Below are positions 47,744-58,636 of a DNA stretch of 64,000 nt, in pieces. Positions within the stretch are counted from its first letter, which is position 1. Each line of letters opens with the position of its first letter. The stretch lies in contig OZ176052.1 in the NCBI GenBank assembly GCA_964247055.1, positions 2,232,001-2,296,000 of the forward strand. Direction: 5' to 3'. The stretch comes from Paragordius varius. Taxonomy: Eukaryota > Nematomorpha. Both the position numbers and the translations under genes were made by a program. Under the pieces are notes generated by a model. That model had not been told where the DNA came from and made no database searches. It was given only the letters and a program-made list of their open reading frames with translations.

Positions 47744-48648
47744 CCTCTACTCTCCTCCTGTTTTTATGATTTCTATTATTACATAAAACCAGAATCTCAA
47801 TATTTTCTCAAAATTTAACATAGATATGCATTGCTAAAGTAAACGCAAATCAAAAAAAATTACCTAACAGGGTTAGATTTAAGGGCAACACGTAAAGATT
47901 GAAGCCATCGGAGTAATTTAGTGGGATTCCCTTCATAATGATCCAAAAAACGGATGTAATCACTCGGCCCGGCAGCTTTTACAGCACCTTTCTATATTAA
48001 CAAAACAAAACAAAACTTTTTAAAACGTTTAATATAATTTTTTGGATGTAAAATGTGTTAAAAAAATTTTCATGATAATTTTATTTTGATTAATTAAATT
48101 TTATTATTAGAAATAGTATTTTAAGTCTCCAATTCGGTTAAAAAATATGTAAATATAAGGAGGAAGAATATGTAACACCACAATTTTATATAAAAACAAA
48201 ACTTTTTAAAACTTTTAATATGATTTTTTGAGGTAGAAAAATTTTTTTTCATGATAATATTCATTAAAATTTTATTATTAAAACTAGTATTTTAAGGTCT
48301 TCCATCCGGTTAAAAAAAATGTAAATATAAGGAAAAATGATAAATTTGCACACAAAGGCAGCCATTATAAGTAATTACATGAGAAACTCCACGTAAATGC
48401 ATAGATAACATTTCTCGTTTCATTTTAAGGTCTCTGTTTCGGAGTGGGGCTTTACGTTCTTCCGATAAATTCATATCCTCCTACAAAAATATAATTTTAA
48501 TTTTAACAAAAGTTTTTTTTCTGTAATAAATTTAAATAGAAATTTTGTAGTTTATATACCCTTAAAATTGAAATTATACAGTAGACACAATGTAAAAACG
48601 TCTAAAGACAAACATTGTTTAAAATAGATTGTAGTTTCTATAAACTTG

Positions 48649-48694
<46 letters not shown>

Positions 48695-51600
48695 CATTGC
48701 TTTAAACTACAAAGTATGTTATAGGCTGTAAATTAATGTTACATATTTCACAATAATAATTTATATAGATAAAAAAAAGTATGATGTCTTTTTTCACGTT
48801 TTGTTTGTGTAATTTTTTAAACTGTAAGTTTAAGCTTGTAAGTCCATCCAAAACGGTCAATTTAAACAACACTTTAACACATTAAAATATCAGTTTAAAT
48901 ATAAATGTTTCCTAGCATAGATATGTTTAAATTTTTAGAGTTTTATTCATGTAGTAAAAGTTGTAAAATGTAATAATATAAATTTTTATCATATGATAAT
49001 TGGCGTTATATGCCTAATTAACTATAACATTGTAAAAACGAAATCTATATATTTTAATAAGCGTAGGAGGAGAAACAATGCGGAGTTTTTAAGTAGTTAT
49101 AGTTGTTATATCGCGGTTAAATTCAATTTTTTTTAACTTAATCACCAAAAATGATTAAAATGTGTAAAAATAACTCTCTAAAAATCACAATAATGGCTTA
49201 TTAAAAAAACTTATCGTAAGTGATTGCTAAAAAATATTTAAATACATTAAATTACAGTACCATTATTTTCCCGCTAATAATATTACTTATTATAAGAATA
49301 TTTTATGTTAATTTCATAAAACAATTACTAATGGTTCGCTAGATAAATTTTCTTCAACAATAATTATTATTTATAACATTTTTGTGATTTAAATTGTTTA
49401 ACAAATAATAGAAAAGATTGGTACTAAATTATATGATATCTGAAACCAATAAAAAGAACAAAATAAGTTATGAAAGTGTGTGTATACCAACATATTTTCA
49501 AATTTGGTATTTATTTCATCCTCAGGCCAATTGGCAATATCGGTGTTAGATCCTGCAAAATTTATTGCTGTACCATAGATATCATTGGTAACTGTATTAA
49601 AAAAATTCAAATATATTATAAAATAATATGACTCATATATAAGTATAGTTTAAATGCCAAAAAATATAACATATACTATATATATATGCATTTGCATTGA
49701 TATTAATAAGGCCATTGTCAATGTATGTTTGATTTTAAATTTAACGTAAAAATGACAATGGTTACCAAGCTTACCATATATTTAAATTTAAAATCAAAAC
49801 TGTATAAATTAGTTAAATTCTATAAATATGTTAATTATTCAGAAAGGTAAAACATTTTCGTAAACTCCTTTTATAAATAAATATTTCAGAGTTTTGATGA
49901 TAAGAAAGTGAAATTACAATCCTGAAATTAATGAGGATTAGTTGTTTGATTTAGAAATAAAGCATTAACCCTTATATCATAGAACGAATGGATTGAAACT
50001 GAAACTAAACCATCAGTCTTTTAACCGTAAACAGTCAAAAAGCGGTTCAAGAAAATTTTTTTCCGTTTAATAGAGTGTTAACCTTAACTATTTTTTACTT
50101 TATTTCAATATTCAAAAACAAATTTTTTAGAGATTATTTCGTTTTTTTTATCCCATGGTAGTGCAAATATATATAATATATATAATGAAAAAATACCTAT
50201 TTTACCAAAAAACAAGGGAACCGTAATAACATTGTTGCATAAATAAAAACTCCTTGTAACTTATCGTTTAAGACCCATTTTTATGCAAACAAAAGCGGAG
50301 AAAAAATATTCCGAAAACCAAAATGACAACATAAACACTTCTAGTATTAGAGACTCATAATATTAGTTAATATTGTGGATGTTAGTATATTTATATTATA
50401 AATTTTTGATTTTTTGGTTGTTTAATAAATTATGCGTAAGAAATATGGACCGAAATATAAACTAACCTACCTGCAGTTGATGATAAGGCTGTCGTCGTAC
50501 CAGTTATAGCACCAAGCGAAGCCATCCCCAAATTAATATTGTGATAAATGTCGCGAAATAAATTGGTAGAAACAACTGCTGAGGCCTGTTGAAGGGAATT
50601 CAGGGTTCCTGCACTACCATGTAATAGAGTTGCTTTAGAGCATTTTTTATTCCGAGAATGTAAAAATGTTGTTGGATGTGCCGGCCCAGGTGGATCATAA
50701 TTGGAGGAACTGGCGTTAGAGGCCAAACTTAAGTTATCATCACTGGTCATGGAGGTTCGAATCGCAGTGTTTACATTAGAACAATTATTTGCGACGCCGT
50801 TACCATAATTGCAATAATGAGGATTATTATTTGTGAATGTTGTTGACTAATGAATACAGTGGTAGGTTTAAATAAAAGAATATTTGTAGCAAAGAAATTA
50901 ATATTAGGAGTAAAAAATGAATATTAGTTAAAATAAAAAGAAACAAAGGGCCATGGTGCACGAGCATACTCATTAAATAATAATTATTTTATGCTATTTA
51001 CTAATGAAGGGGTAGTATGGTTTTATATACTCAATAAATGCCCTTCCTTTCCTTTTTTTTCTTTCACTAATACAAAAAAAATAATTATTAATGCTTGCTT
51101 GTGCACCATGGCCCTCTGTTTCTTTTTCTTTATTTTCACTAATATTCATTTTTTTACTCCTAATATATTAATTTCTTTATTACAAATATTCTTTAATTTA
51201 TAAATTTATACATAGGTTTTAATTATCTAATATTAGTATTTTAATACAGACACGCTATAAATATTATATATAAAAACATTTAAAATAAAATTTAGATTGA
51301 AATGAACGCGTTTGATTGCTATTGAATTAACATTAAATGAAAAGTATCTTAAATCAGTTTCATAACTTCGAAAAAATTGAAAATGAATATATCCTCCTTA
51401 ATTTAAGTAGAAAACTTCAAAACACAGGAACTTAGATTATGAGAAAGAATAAAACGTTAATTATTATCTAAAAAGTTTAAACAAGCATTTTTTAAACAAA
51501 AATACATTTGAAGTGCCATGTGGAGTCCCTGTAAAAAATTTGGCTCCTAAACGCCCCCTTTCTTTTTTAGCTTTTTTGGATTGGGATGAATTATTCATGT

Positions 51601-52598
51601 AGCTACTGTAATTATTGTTGTAAGAATTTCGGACAGACCCGCCTGAAAACATTGCTGAGTTATTGTTAAAATTATTGTTTGTGGTAGTGGAATAATTGGA
51701 ATAAATGCCAGAAGATGATATATCGTCTCCAATGTTACCTGTGATATTAAGAAGAATGCAGGTTTGAAAAATGTTGCATAAATTTTTTTACTAGATATAA
51801 AATTAAGCTTGGGTCTGTACTAAAATATAATTGATAGATTACTTCATTATCTAAAGTTTGATAGAAGACTATTCATATTATTAATGATTTATAAGGATAA
51901 AATTTTTAAACCACTTTTGAGCCAAGTCAAAACTTATAGTTATCGTTAATAAAAATATCTATATTACATGGTATAAATTAATTGGAATGTAAAAAATGTC
52001 AAAAAACATTGATTATATTTATTATTAAATAAATAGCATTTATATAATGATGCGTAATTCTCTCGATATAGCACAGCACTATAAGAACTTCAATTGATTT
52101 TTATACAGTTAAATCACATATTTCCAACTATGGTATTAAATAACTGGTTATAACCGTTTATGAATGCCTTCATATATAAGCAGTTATAACTTTTCCAGCG
52201 GTCAAAAACCCAACCCTAGATAAAAATATTTGAATTGTTCAATGTTAGTCTGCAATTTCAGCCTTTTTAAAAAATATAGCAGTTCACTCAACAAATTTTA
52301 ACAAAAAATCGTTAAAATTAAACATAAACTGCCTAAAAACATTTCATATACCAATGTGTTGTTGAGCCACAGAATATGCTGGAATTTCGTTTCCAATTAT
52401 ATCGCCATTATTAAGTTGAAAATTAAAAGTAGTTTTTGCCGTTGTCCCTTCATCGTTATGATTTGCGGAACCAGGAAAATTTTGTTCAAAATTTTGTATT
52501 AAATTATTATTAACAGTATTCGTAGTTGAAGATTTTAAATGGTTTGATGCCGCGGATATACCTTTACTAAGCGATGCTCCAAACGAAAATTTATCCAA
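32710..52598 (-). CDS. DIAPH: Diaphanous-related formin (GBD/FH3-FH1-FH2-DAD)
   Basis: Formin that nucleates and elongates actin filaments and is autoinhibited until Rho binds. Phase-consistent exons: 52352-52598, 51506-51738, 50471-50846, 49488-49591, 48379-48480, 47864-47991, 47402-47470, 47019-47091, 46731-46864, 44927-45035, 44416-44526, 44044-44144, 43331-43477, 42799-42917, 41831-41989, 40862-41118, 39571-39921, 39172-39298, 38474-38572, 38174-38305, 37961-38081, 37099-37279, 36815-36901, 36084-36236, 35401-35530, 34946-35079, 34420-34584, 34013-34145, 33027-33119, with the tail in 32710-32790. Landmarks: Asn/Ser-rich N-terminus; GBD/FH3 (IRCLKAFMNNK, MQFVNAIVS, YYKLIETCVSQIVLHKNG); coiled coil; FH1 proline runs; FH2 (KRVNWTK, LPYEAI, LLIGNYMNSGS, TTTLLHFL); DAD core GVMDSLLEALQSG. 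About 1460 residues are read. The true start lies right of 52598 and the last splice is uncertain. Confidence 0.92.
33792..33897. mobile_element. Degenerate Tc1-like MITE (TACAGTAGCGTATGG family relative)
   Basis: Imperfect inverted repeat: AGCATATGC...ATTATTATTGG at the left against CCAATAATAGTACTTCCCAT at the right. Sequence resembles the better-preserved copy at 43056-43195. In a formin intron. Confidence 0.45.
34585..34945 (-). other. AT-AC (U12-type) intron in the formin gene
   Basis: The exons on both sides are fixed by homology: ...KDKFIPIMK ends in AAG, and EFYNQSEEQYGIL begins with GAG. The intervening 361 nt starts ATATGCTTTTT and ends TTATAC. No GT lies at the left junction, and joining at AT/AC restores both the frame and the exact FH2 spacing seen in mammalian DIAPH1 (M to QY, 12 residues). 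The 5' end is close to the minor-class consensus ATATCCTTT. A branch-site-like ATTCTTGAC lies about 30 nt before the 3' end, a little farther than usual. This implies a minor spliceosome in the host. Confidence 0.7.
35695..35932. mobile_element. MITE, CCATTT family copy 2
   Basis: Starts CATTTACTATTCAAATTCAC and ends with GAATTGTTCAAGGGTAAATT. The interior block ATATGTTTTCGGGGTAATAT is shared with the 7303 copy. In a formin intron. Confidence 0.65.
36440..36740. repeat. Dispersed AT-rich repeat related to 5745-5970
   Basis: Carries AAAAAATATTTGTCTTTTT, a CCGTATTTTTAAACCTTGATTT block and a TTTTACAATTATAATCATAT block found in the same order as in the 5.5-5.9 kb repeat. Formin intron; degenerate. 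Confidence 0.4.
37655..37912. mobile_element. MITE, CCATTT family copy 3
   Basis: Left end CCATTTACAGTTCAAATACA, right end GAATTAGAATTGTGAATGG, flanked by TATA on both sides. Subterminal palindromes of the form TTGAACAATTCAA are repeated on the left arm. In a formin intron. Confidence 0.75.
38918..39128. mobile_element. Hairpin MITE with about 75-bp arms
   Basis: Left arm ATTGGAATTCTCGTAA...TTGAACTATATTCAAAATTT is mirrored at 39055-39128 ending TTACAAGAATTCAAT; ATTGAACTATATTCAAAATT is exact in both arms. Only one copy seen here. In a formin intron. Confidence 0.75.
41990..42440. repeat. Degenerate tandem repeats copying an exon boundary
   Basis: Units of roughly 120-170 bp repeat the sequence at the 5' edge of formin exon 41831-41989 (GATTCACTTTTTCC, ATAATCATTTCTTAGGG, GACAAGTTTTCAAAAAATTA, AAAATGCCTCCCC) at about 41965, 42110 and 42255, with a weaker one near 42395. 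Each unit carries a copy of the splice-acceptor region. Confidence 0.55.
43056..43195. mobile_element. MITE with Tc1-like TACAGTAGCGTATGG ends
   Basis: TACAGTAGCGTATGGCATAA at the left; TTATACCATACGCTACTGTA at the right; about 35-bp arms, 140 bp in all, flanked by AT/TA. A diverged relative lies at 54024-54147. The ends and TA context fit a Tc1/mariner-mobilised element. In a formin intron. Confidence 0.8.
45086..45353. mobile_element. MITE, CCATTT family copy 4
   Basis: Left arm with CTTGAACAATTCAAATTACC, interior ATTATGTGTTTTTGAACTAATA, right end GTTAATTCGAATAATGG followed by TATA. Formin intron. Confidence 0.65.
45503..46177. mobile_element. Foldback-like element with internal 20-bp tandem array
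   Basis: A 44-bp terminal inverted repeat with one mismatch: it starts CCATTTGCACTTCAAGAGTG at 45503, and its mirror ends CACTCTTGAAGTGCAAATGG at 46177. The left arm expands into about eight copies of a 20-21 bp unit (TTGAACAATTCAAGTTGGTC) up to about 45710. Its CCATTT ends and the TTGAACAATTCAA palindrome tie it to the MITE family at 7303, 35695, 37655 and 45086. No coding capacity. Formin intron. Confidence 0.8.
46264..46640 (+). mobile_element. LINE 3' coding fragment
   Basis: The + strand encodes RRLSYNGHMQRLDNDNW, then NKVGRPAITWDKNITQDL and, after one in-frame stop, GDWLNKKFFKAMIKH. This matches the conserved end of non-LTR retrotransposon polyproteins (R.R.GH..R.....W, GRP...W..D, then a W....A motif). 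Only about 100 codons remain, truncated at the 5' side. It lies antisense in a formin intron, directly after the foldback element. Confidence 0.65.
50869..51201. mobile_element. Large palindrome, about 125-bp arms
   Basis: The left arm (TAATATTAGGAGTAAAAAAT, AGGGCCATGGTGCAC, ATAATAATTATT) is mirrored in the right arm (GTGCACCATGGCCCT, ATTTTTTTACTCCTAATATA). The 333-bp unit can fold into one long hairpin. Probably a MITE or an inverted duplication; single copy here, in a formin intron. Confidence 0.8.
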
Positions 52599-54023
52599 CT
52601 ATTATAATAAAGCAGACAAAAAAGATTTAAAAAGTTACAAAAATGCTTATGTAAAATATTTTATAAAATTTGTAAAATTATATTTAACTTAAAGCTTTTG
52701 TCCAAATTAAAACAATGGAGAAATGAAATGTATAGTATAGTATGTTCAGAGGATATAAAAAATACGTACTGTTTCTAAAGCGTCGTTAGAAAAAAATAAA
52801 AAATTAATTATTTTTTACACTTTTGATTGCTGAAAGGCCAATTAATTATTATTTGTAGCAGTATAAAAATAGACGAGTATCTTAATTAATAAAATATAAA
52901 TATGCACAACATAGGAGAAAATGTAATAATTTTTTTCCAAACTTATAAAATGCTTTATTTTTTATACCATAGTATTATTTTCAGAGTTTTTTTGAAAAAT
53001 ATTTTTTCACCTTTTAAAGGTGAAAAAAAAATTCAAAAAAATATTTGCAAAATAATTTTAAAATTTTGGGATCATTGGCCGTTTATACAATAATAGTGTT
53101 GATATTGAAATATATATATCATTTGTGGTATTTTATGAATTCCAATAAAAGAAAGATAATTAAATTTTGGTTGAATAATTAAATGATTAGAATATACAAT
53201 AAAAAAACTAATTTACCAAATAAATCTCATATTAAATGTAACCGATTTTCACCTACGAGCTGCCAACAAAATTTATAGCGCTAAAATGTGAAATTTTTCG
53301 AGCATAGTTTATGCTCTAAGTTTAGAGTTAAAGGAAAAAATATGTATAGTTATTAAAAAAAACATAATTACAAAGTCAAAAAGTTTAAAAAATAGATTTA
53401 GCATGTTAAACACAAGTTAATAAGATGATGATAAAGAAAATGAACTAAATTGGCTTTAAAAGTTGAGAATCCTAGACAAGCTTTTTTGTATAAATATAAA
53501 CCACCTTATACTTAATCTTATTCTACTTTAAGATAAGATAATATTATATATTTTATAATGATGAAACTAAATTGTGATAAAATACGTAGTATAGTATAGA
53601 TAAATGATTAATCTATAATTCTTATCATATTTGTGTCCGGAGGTTACAAACGACTTACTTCATCTCACTAAGTTACGTAAAACAAACAAATGAGGAACAG
53701 TATTACACATGCGCGAAAGATTCTAAGAAAAATGTAAATATGTCTGATGATTCACGCAAAATAAATATTTTTAAGTTTTGTGGTGATACCGAAAATACTA
53801 CCCAAACTTTTCAAAAACTTATTTTGTGACAGTTACTTATAAATCGATTGGTAAAAAATATTGTATATACTAATTATGTAAATTATTATTAATGTACATA
53901 AATTTGAAACACAATAGGTAAGTTTATAATGAACCAACCAGACGTACAAAACAGTTAATAAAGTTCATGTTGTTTTATGTATAAACGAACGGTAATGTTA
54001 CATAAACTTTATATTTTTTTCTT

Positions 54024-54147
54024 TACAGTAACGTATAGTAACAAACAACAAATGGTTCAAATTAAACATTTTACTCTTTTGTTTTAGTATACTACTATTT
54101 ATTTTTTATATTTAATACTAACTTTTTTATACATCATATGCTACTGA
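54024..54147. mobile_element. Diverged MITE of the TACAGTAGCGTATGG family
   Basis: Left TACAGTAACGTATAGTAACA, right TACATCATATGCTACTGAA; same size class as 43056-43195. Confidence 0.55.
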
Positions 54148-54390
54148 AGAAGAATTAATTATTATCAGCAGAAAAATAGAGAAATGATGATTAGAGCGCG
54201 CGTTATATAATAAAATATTGTTGTAATTAGTATCAATTAATTATAATAATACATTGTATTATATAATAAAATATGCCGAAAGTAACTCTATAAAATTTAA
54301 TTTAAAAGTATGTTAAATGAATTAGGTAAAATTTTTAGGATGCAAATTATCATTATCAGTCAAATTATATGCATTTATGGTGATTTTTAA

Positions 54391-54566
54391 AGTACACTAT
54401 GCATTTTAATGGGTTCTTAGCTTGGCAATTTGCAACACAGTAGTGTATGGAAAAAACAATAAAATGTTGAATAAACAATCTTTTCCTTTCTTTTTTCAAT
54501 AACTACTGTGTTGCAAATTGCCCTCTATTATAGTGTGAAATAAGCAACCATTAAAATACACACTTA
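54391..54566. mobile_element. Hairpin MITE, AGTATGCATT family copy 2
   Basis: ACTATGCATTTTAATGGGTT, GGCAATTTGCAACACAGTAG and AGTGTATGGAAAAAACAA match the 25594-25798 copy. The right arm (TTGCAAATTGCCCT ... AGCAACCATTAAAATACACA) mirrors the left. Confidence 0.75.
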
Positions 54567-56819
54567 ATAGAACATTTTAAATAACTTTTTTTGGCAGTAT
54601 TGTGTCACCCAAAAGATGGTTTTTATTGTTAATTTTAAAATAATATTTGGTCGTAAATATACTGATGTTAGTTAATGTTGAATACAATGAGAATTCCTTA
54701 TCTTTAAATATATAGAGCCAAAAGAGAGATATAAATACTAATTTAATTATATAAATTAATTACATAAAATAATTATTGTAAATTGTTTTTTATGGAAAGG
54801 TATGATTTTCTATAAAACAACCTCATTTTTTGCTAAATATTTCAAAAAAATCAATATTTGTCACACATAAATTATATAATGGGCTTCCTTACACCTATAT
54901 ATATAAATGCCCCAAATTCCCATATTTATGTCATTATTTGCCTATTATATAATGAATTAAATATAAAATAAATTTAATTTGTTATGGCAAAAAATTATAA
55001 AAAATTATATCCAAAGTTGCGTTTAATTTTGGCATTATAAATTAATTTTAATACATTTATAAAAAAAATTTTTTTAAAACTAATTTCAAAAAAAGTATAA
55101 AATATTTTATAATTCTACCACATTCAACCAACAGAATCGTTTTTGAATTCCTTTCAACGGTTATTTTATAAAAATATTGCTCTAAACTAAATAATTCAAT
55201 AAAGAGATATATTTAAGGGAATTTACATTGGTTATGAATACAAATAAAATGCATTTGTACAAGTTTGAATTTGACTGATAATTATTAAAAGATATTTATA
55301 TCCAATAATAATTCTCTTTTATTTGAATGAACAATATTTATACTCCCGTAAAAAAAATATTATAGAATAAATAGAGTATTACATTTCCCTAAAAATAAGC
55401 TACCATAAGATATTTATATGTGCATAGCAAAGATAAGCACCTGTTCAATATAAAAGATAAGCCATTTTTATTGAACTATCAACAGGTTAGAATTCGATAA
55501 AAGGGCATCTTTTTCAGTAAGCATATTAATATATAATAAAAAAAGTAAAAATTAAACCAATTAGGAATTAATCAAAATTCAAAGCATAAATTTTTTGTTC
55601 TTTTAATAATTAAAAATGACTTGAGAATAATGTTAAAGGAATTGTTAAAACATGAGGAAAGGTATAATTTCCATATATTGTGTGGTAATATAGAAAAAAA
55701 GATAACATTCTAAAAAGGTGAATCTTGCTGTCGTCGCTAATATTTTGTTATATAAATAAAGCATGACAAATTTACTATTACTGACTCTATTAAAAAGAGA
55801 AAAATTAGTATGCAAATTTAATATAGTTATATTTAGATATTGTTTAAAAACGGTACGAAATAACATAAAACATGCGCATATATTTAATAAATTAATTAAA
55901 AAAAATTGGTGTGGGTTGAAATAAAAATAACAGTTCAAAGAAATAAATTTTAATATCTATTTACACAACTAAATTGGCTATAACACATGCGCTAGAATTT
56001 ACGCACCCTGTAAAACATTAAAAATCATACTGTGAAATAATAAATAAAGATAATATAACAGAAAATATACCAATTTTTGCCCGTTATTCTTTTTCTCTTT
56101 CATTTAAAGTTAGACGGAATAATTTGCACATGGTATAATGGTATGATAGAATTTTATATGTTGCTTTGTGTAAGCAACAATTGATTACATAACCGTAAAG
56201 ATATAAAATATTTTAGGCATCAAACGACTGAAAAAAGCATATATTTTAAGTATTTATGCATATAAAAATATATAATGAAAAAATATATTTGGGGTTAAAA
56301 ATTTTAATGCCTTTAACCCATAGTTATATATCTTAATAACACCAAAAATTAAACCTGAATACCATTTAGCCACCTATTTTACAAAACAATTTATAAAAAG
56401 CTTGACAAAGAATTATCCGCTTAATGTTTTTTGGTAAGTTTGATTAAATTTTACTACCAATATTTTTTCCAGTTATACACTTTATTTTTTAACATTTTTG
56501 TACTCAATATAATATGGGAGTATTTTTTATATTCCAGAGCTCAATCTTATTAATAAACTTTTAAATATTTTAGAAACCATATTATCCTGTATTAGATAAG
56601 AAAGTTAAATTTTTTACAGTGTTATGAATTCTATTATCCAAAATTGAGACAGCTCCAAAAAACGCTTGCATCATATGGCTATTTTTAAAATCAGTCATTT
56701 CAAGTTTTTGCTGCTAAAATACAAGCTGAGAGCTTAATTATAACATCTCCTATTCACTTTTTCGTCCTAGTTTACATTTTGGGTAGTTTTTGTCAGAGCA
56801 TTTTTTTCCATCATGCCTC

Positions 56820-57240
56820 TAAATAGTTTGAATTACACTTGAACAAATTTCGCAAAATATGCATTTTTAATAATATTATTAGTTGATAACAAAATTTAGC
56901 ATATATTAAAATTTGTTATTGCGCAATCTCGCCATTTTTCGTTTTTTAAGAGACCTTGCCGATTTAAGAAATGGGACCTTCGCAACCCACATCTAAATTT
57001 TATAAAATATTGTTGGTCTTTTTATATATTTATTACATTAATTTTGGAATAAGGCTTACCCAAAAAAATCATTTTAAAAATGTGCGTAAATGTTGTCATT
57101 TTCTAATATGGATCACTCGTCAAAAAAGTTTAAATAACTTCCTAAAATCACTATTAAGGGCTAAAACCAAAAGCACCATAATAAGTACTAATACATTTTT
57201 CTATCAGAATATACATATTTTACCATTGTTATCTTTTAAG
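56820..57240. repeat. Dispersed 0.4-kb repeat, third location
   Basis: Blocks CACTTGAACAAA, AATATGCATTTTT, GCAACCCACATCTAAATTTT, GGCTTACCCAAAAAAATCA, GATCACTCGTCAAAAAAGTTT and AGGGCTAAAACCAAAAGCAC follow the order of 31490-31940 and 27780-28140. Confidence 0.6.
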
Positions 57241-57948
57241 ATAAAGAGATAATATAAAAAATGGGAAATGAATTGCATTTATTTGGTTTTTTAGGGTGTA
57301 TATATAGCAATTTTGATTGTCCATGATTTGCATTATATCAATAAAATTTCAAGTAACAAAGGTTAGGTATTTACATATTACACAAAAAATATAGAAAATA
57401 ATATAATTCAAATAAGGGTGAAAGTTATGATATATAACCAAGGTATGCATTTCACATTTGCCTCTAACAGATAATTATGATATAAAAATAAAGTATATCC
57501 AGATTTGCATAACAACCATGTAATTTTTTTAGTATATGCTGTATTATGCTAAATAAAATTTTGGTGAAACATAAATGGTACATTCCAAAAAATATAAATA
57601 ATCTATATTTAAAAAATATATATTTCATTTTTTAGATGTTAGATATCAAATTTATAAACCACATCAATATTATCTATTTTTTAAAACTAACTGCGAATTG
57701 CCGGGATTATTTTTCATAGCTAGTCAGATTTGACATCAAAAGTTTTTTTGCAGAAAAAATATTTTACTTAAATATTAACTTTAGCGAATCTTTTTAGGCC
57801 GGTTTTCTGATATTTTAACGCATGCTAGAAAAGATATATAACCCTAAAGTAAATTTTCTCTAAATGATGCTAACATTTGAACCCCAGAATTTTGTATTTA
57901 AGACTCGTTTGCCCTCATATTAATAAGTGTATTTTATTAAAATTATAG

Positions 57949-58271
57949 GTGTTCGGCAGAACATACAAGAACTAGTCTTGCTGGTAATTCCTCAAAGCTG
58001 ATCCCGACAACACTCCGGGGAAGAACCAGTAAGACTTTAATTAAAAATATATATTTTTAATTTAAATAAATCAGCGTACATACCTCATGCTTGGAAAGAG
58101 TATCGTCTTTCATGGCTCACAGTGTTAACTGAATTGGTGCAGAAAATCGGAAAGATCAAACATCAGAAACCAACAATATATTTTTCATCAAAACATAAAA
58201 CATGTAAGATTTTAAGTTTCCAAATATATAACATAAGATTTAAAGAATCAAAACAAAAGATTAGAATTTGA
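57949..58271 (+). CDS. Unidentified small spliced coding segment
   Basis: Two exons, 57949-58028 and 58075-58271. The first follows an acceptor (AAAATTATAG) and ends at a strong donor (GTAAGACT); the 46-nt intron ends ATAAATCAG and phases join. The product contains HTRTSLAGNSSKLIPTTLRG and YIPHAWKEYRLSWLTVLTEL, well-balanced sequence unlike neighbouring frames, then a basic tail to a TGA at 58269. GC is far above background. No ATG lies in the first exon, so an upstream exon is expected. The minus strand of the same bases can also be spliced into a 30-residue frame (58084-58113 and 57972-58034), but that is less convincing. No family recognised. Confidence 0.45.
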
Positions 58272-58636
58272 AATAAGCAAATTATTTATGAAAACAAAAC
58301 ATAATAATTTTTTAACCGATTCTGATATAAAAAATAAAATCACATAGGTTAATTAGTTAGATAATTAAAAAGCGTTTAAGTGATAATATTTTACAATAAA
58401 TTAGTGTACATAAGGTAAAAATTTAGATATAGTGTTTTGGATTCCGTACCATATTTAAGTAACAACTAATATTCCCCGAAGTAATTAAAGGCTTAAAAAC
58501 GTAATAACCCACAGACTCTCAATCGTTTCACATGTATTGATATATTAATATTTTATTATTAATTATTATACAGCACACATGTATATATATAAACATATAA
58601 TAACAAAAGTGTTTTTGCAGAGATTATAAAATTCCG
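58272..58636. other. Intergenic, nothing recognised
   Basis: AT-rich spacer between the small + strand segment and the convergent 3' end of the unidentified 684-residue gene. Confidence 0.5.

Larger units (their letters stand above)
52599..57948. other. 5.3-kb gene-poor stretch with transposon copies
   Basis: No convincing exon was found apart from a possible short formin exon near 52770-52795 (NDALET then a GTACGT donor). The 5' end of the formin must lie here. Contents otherwise: MITEs at 54024 and 54391, a dispersed repeat at 56820-57240, and very AT-rich unique sequence. Frames of 60-97 codons here have random composition. Confidence 0.5.

Noticed and set aside
50755-50775. GGTTCGAATC on the + strand resembling a tRNA T-loop
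   Set aside because: It lies in a formin exon and no cloverleaf can be drawn around it.
55645-55938. 97-codon Phe/Tyr/Leu-rich frame on the minus strand
   Set aside because: Composition is what random A/T-rich sequence gives; no splice context or homology signal.
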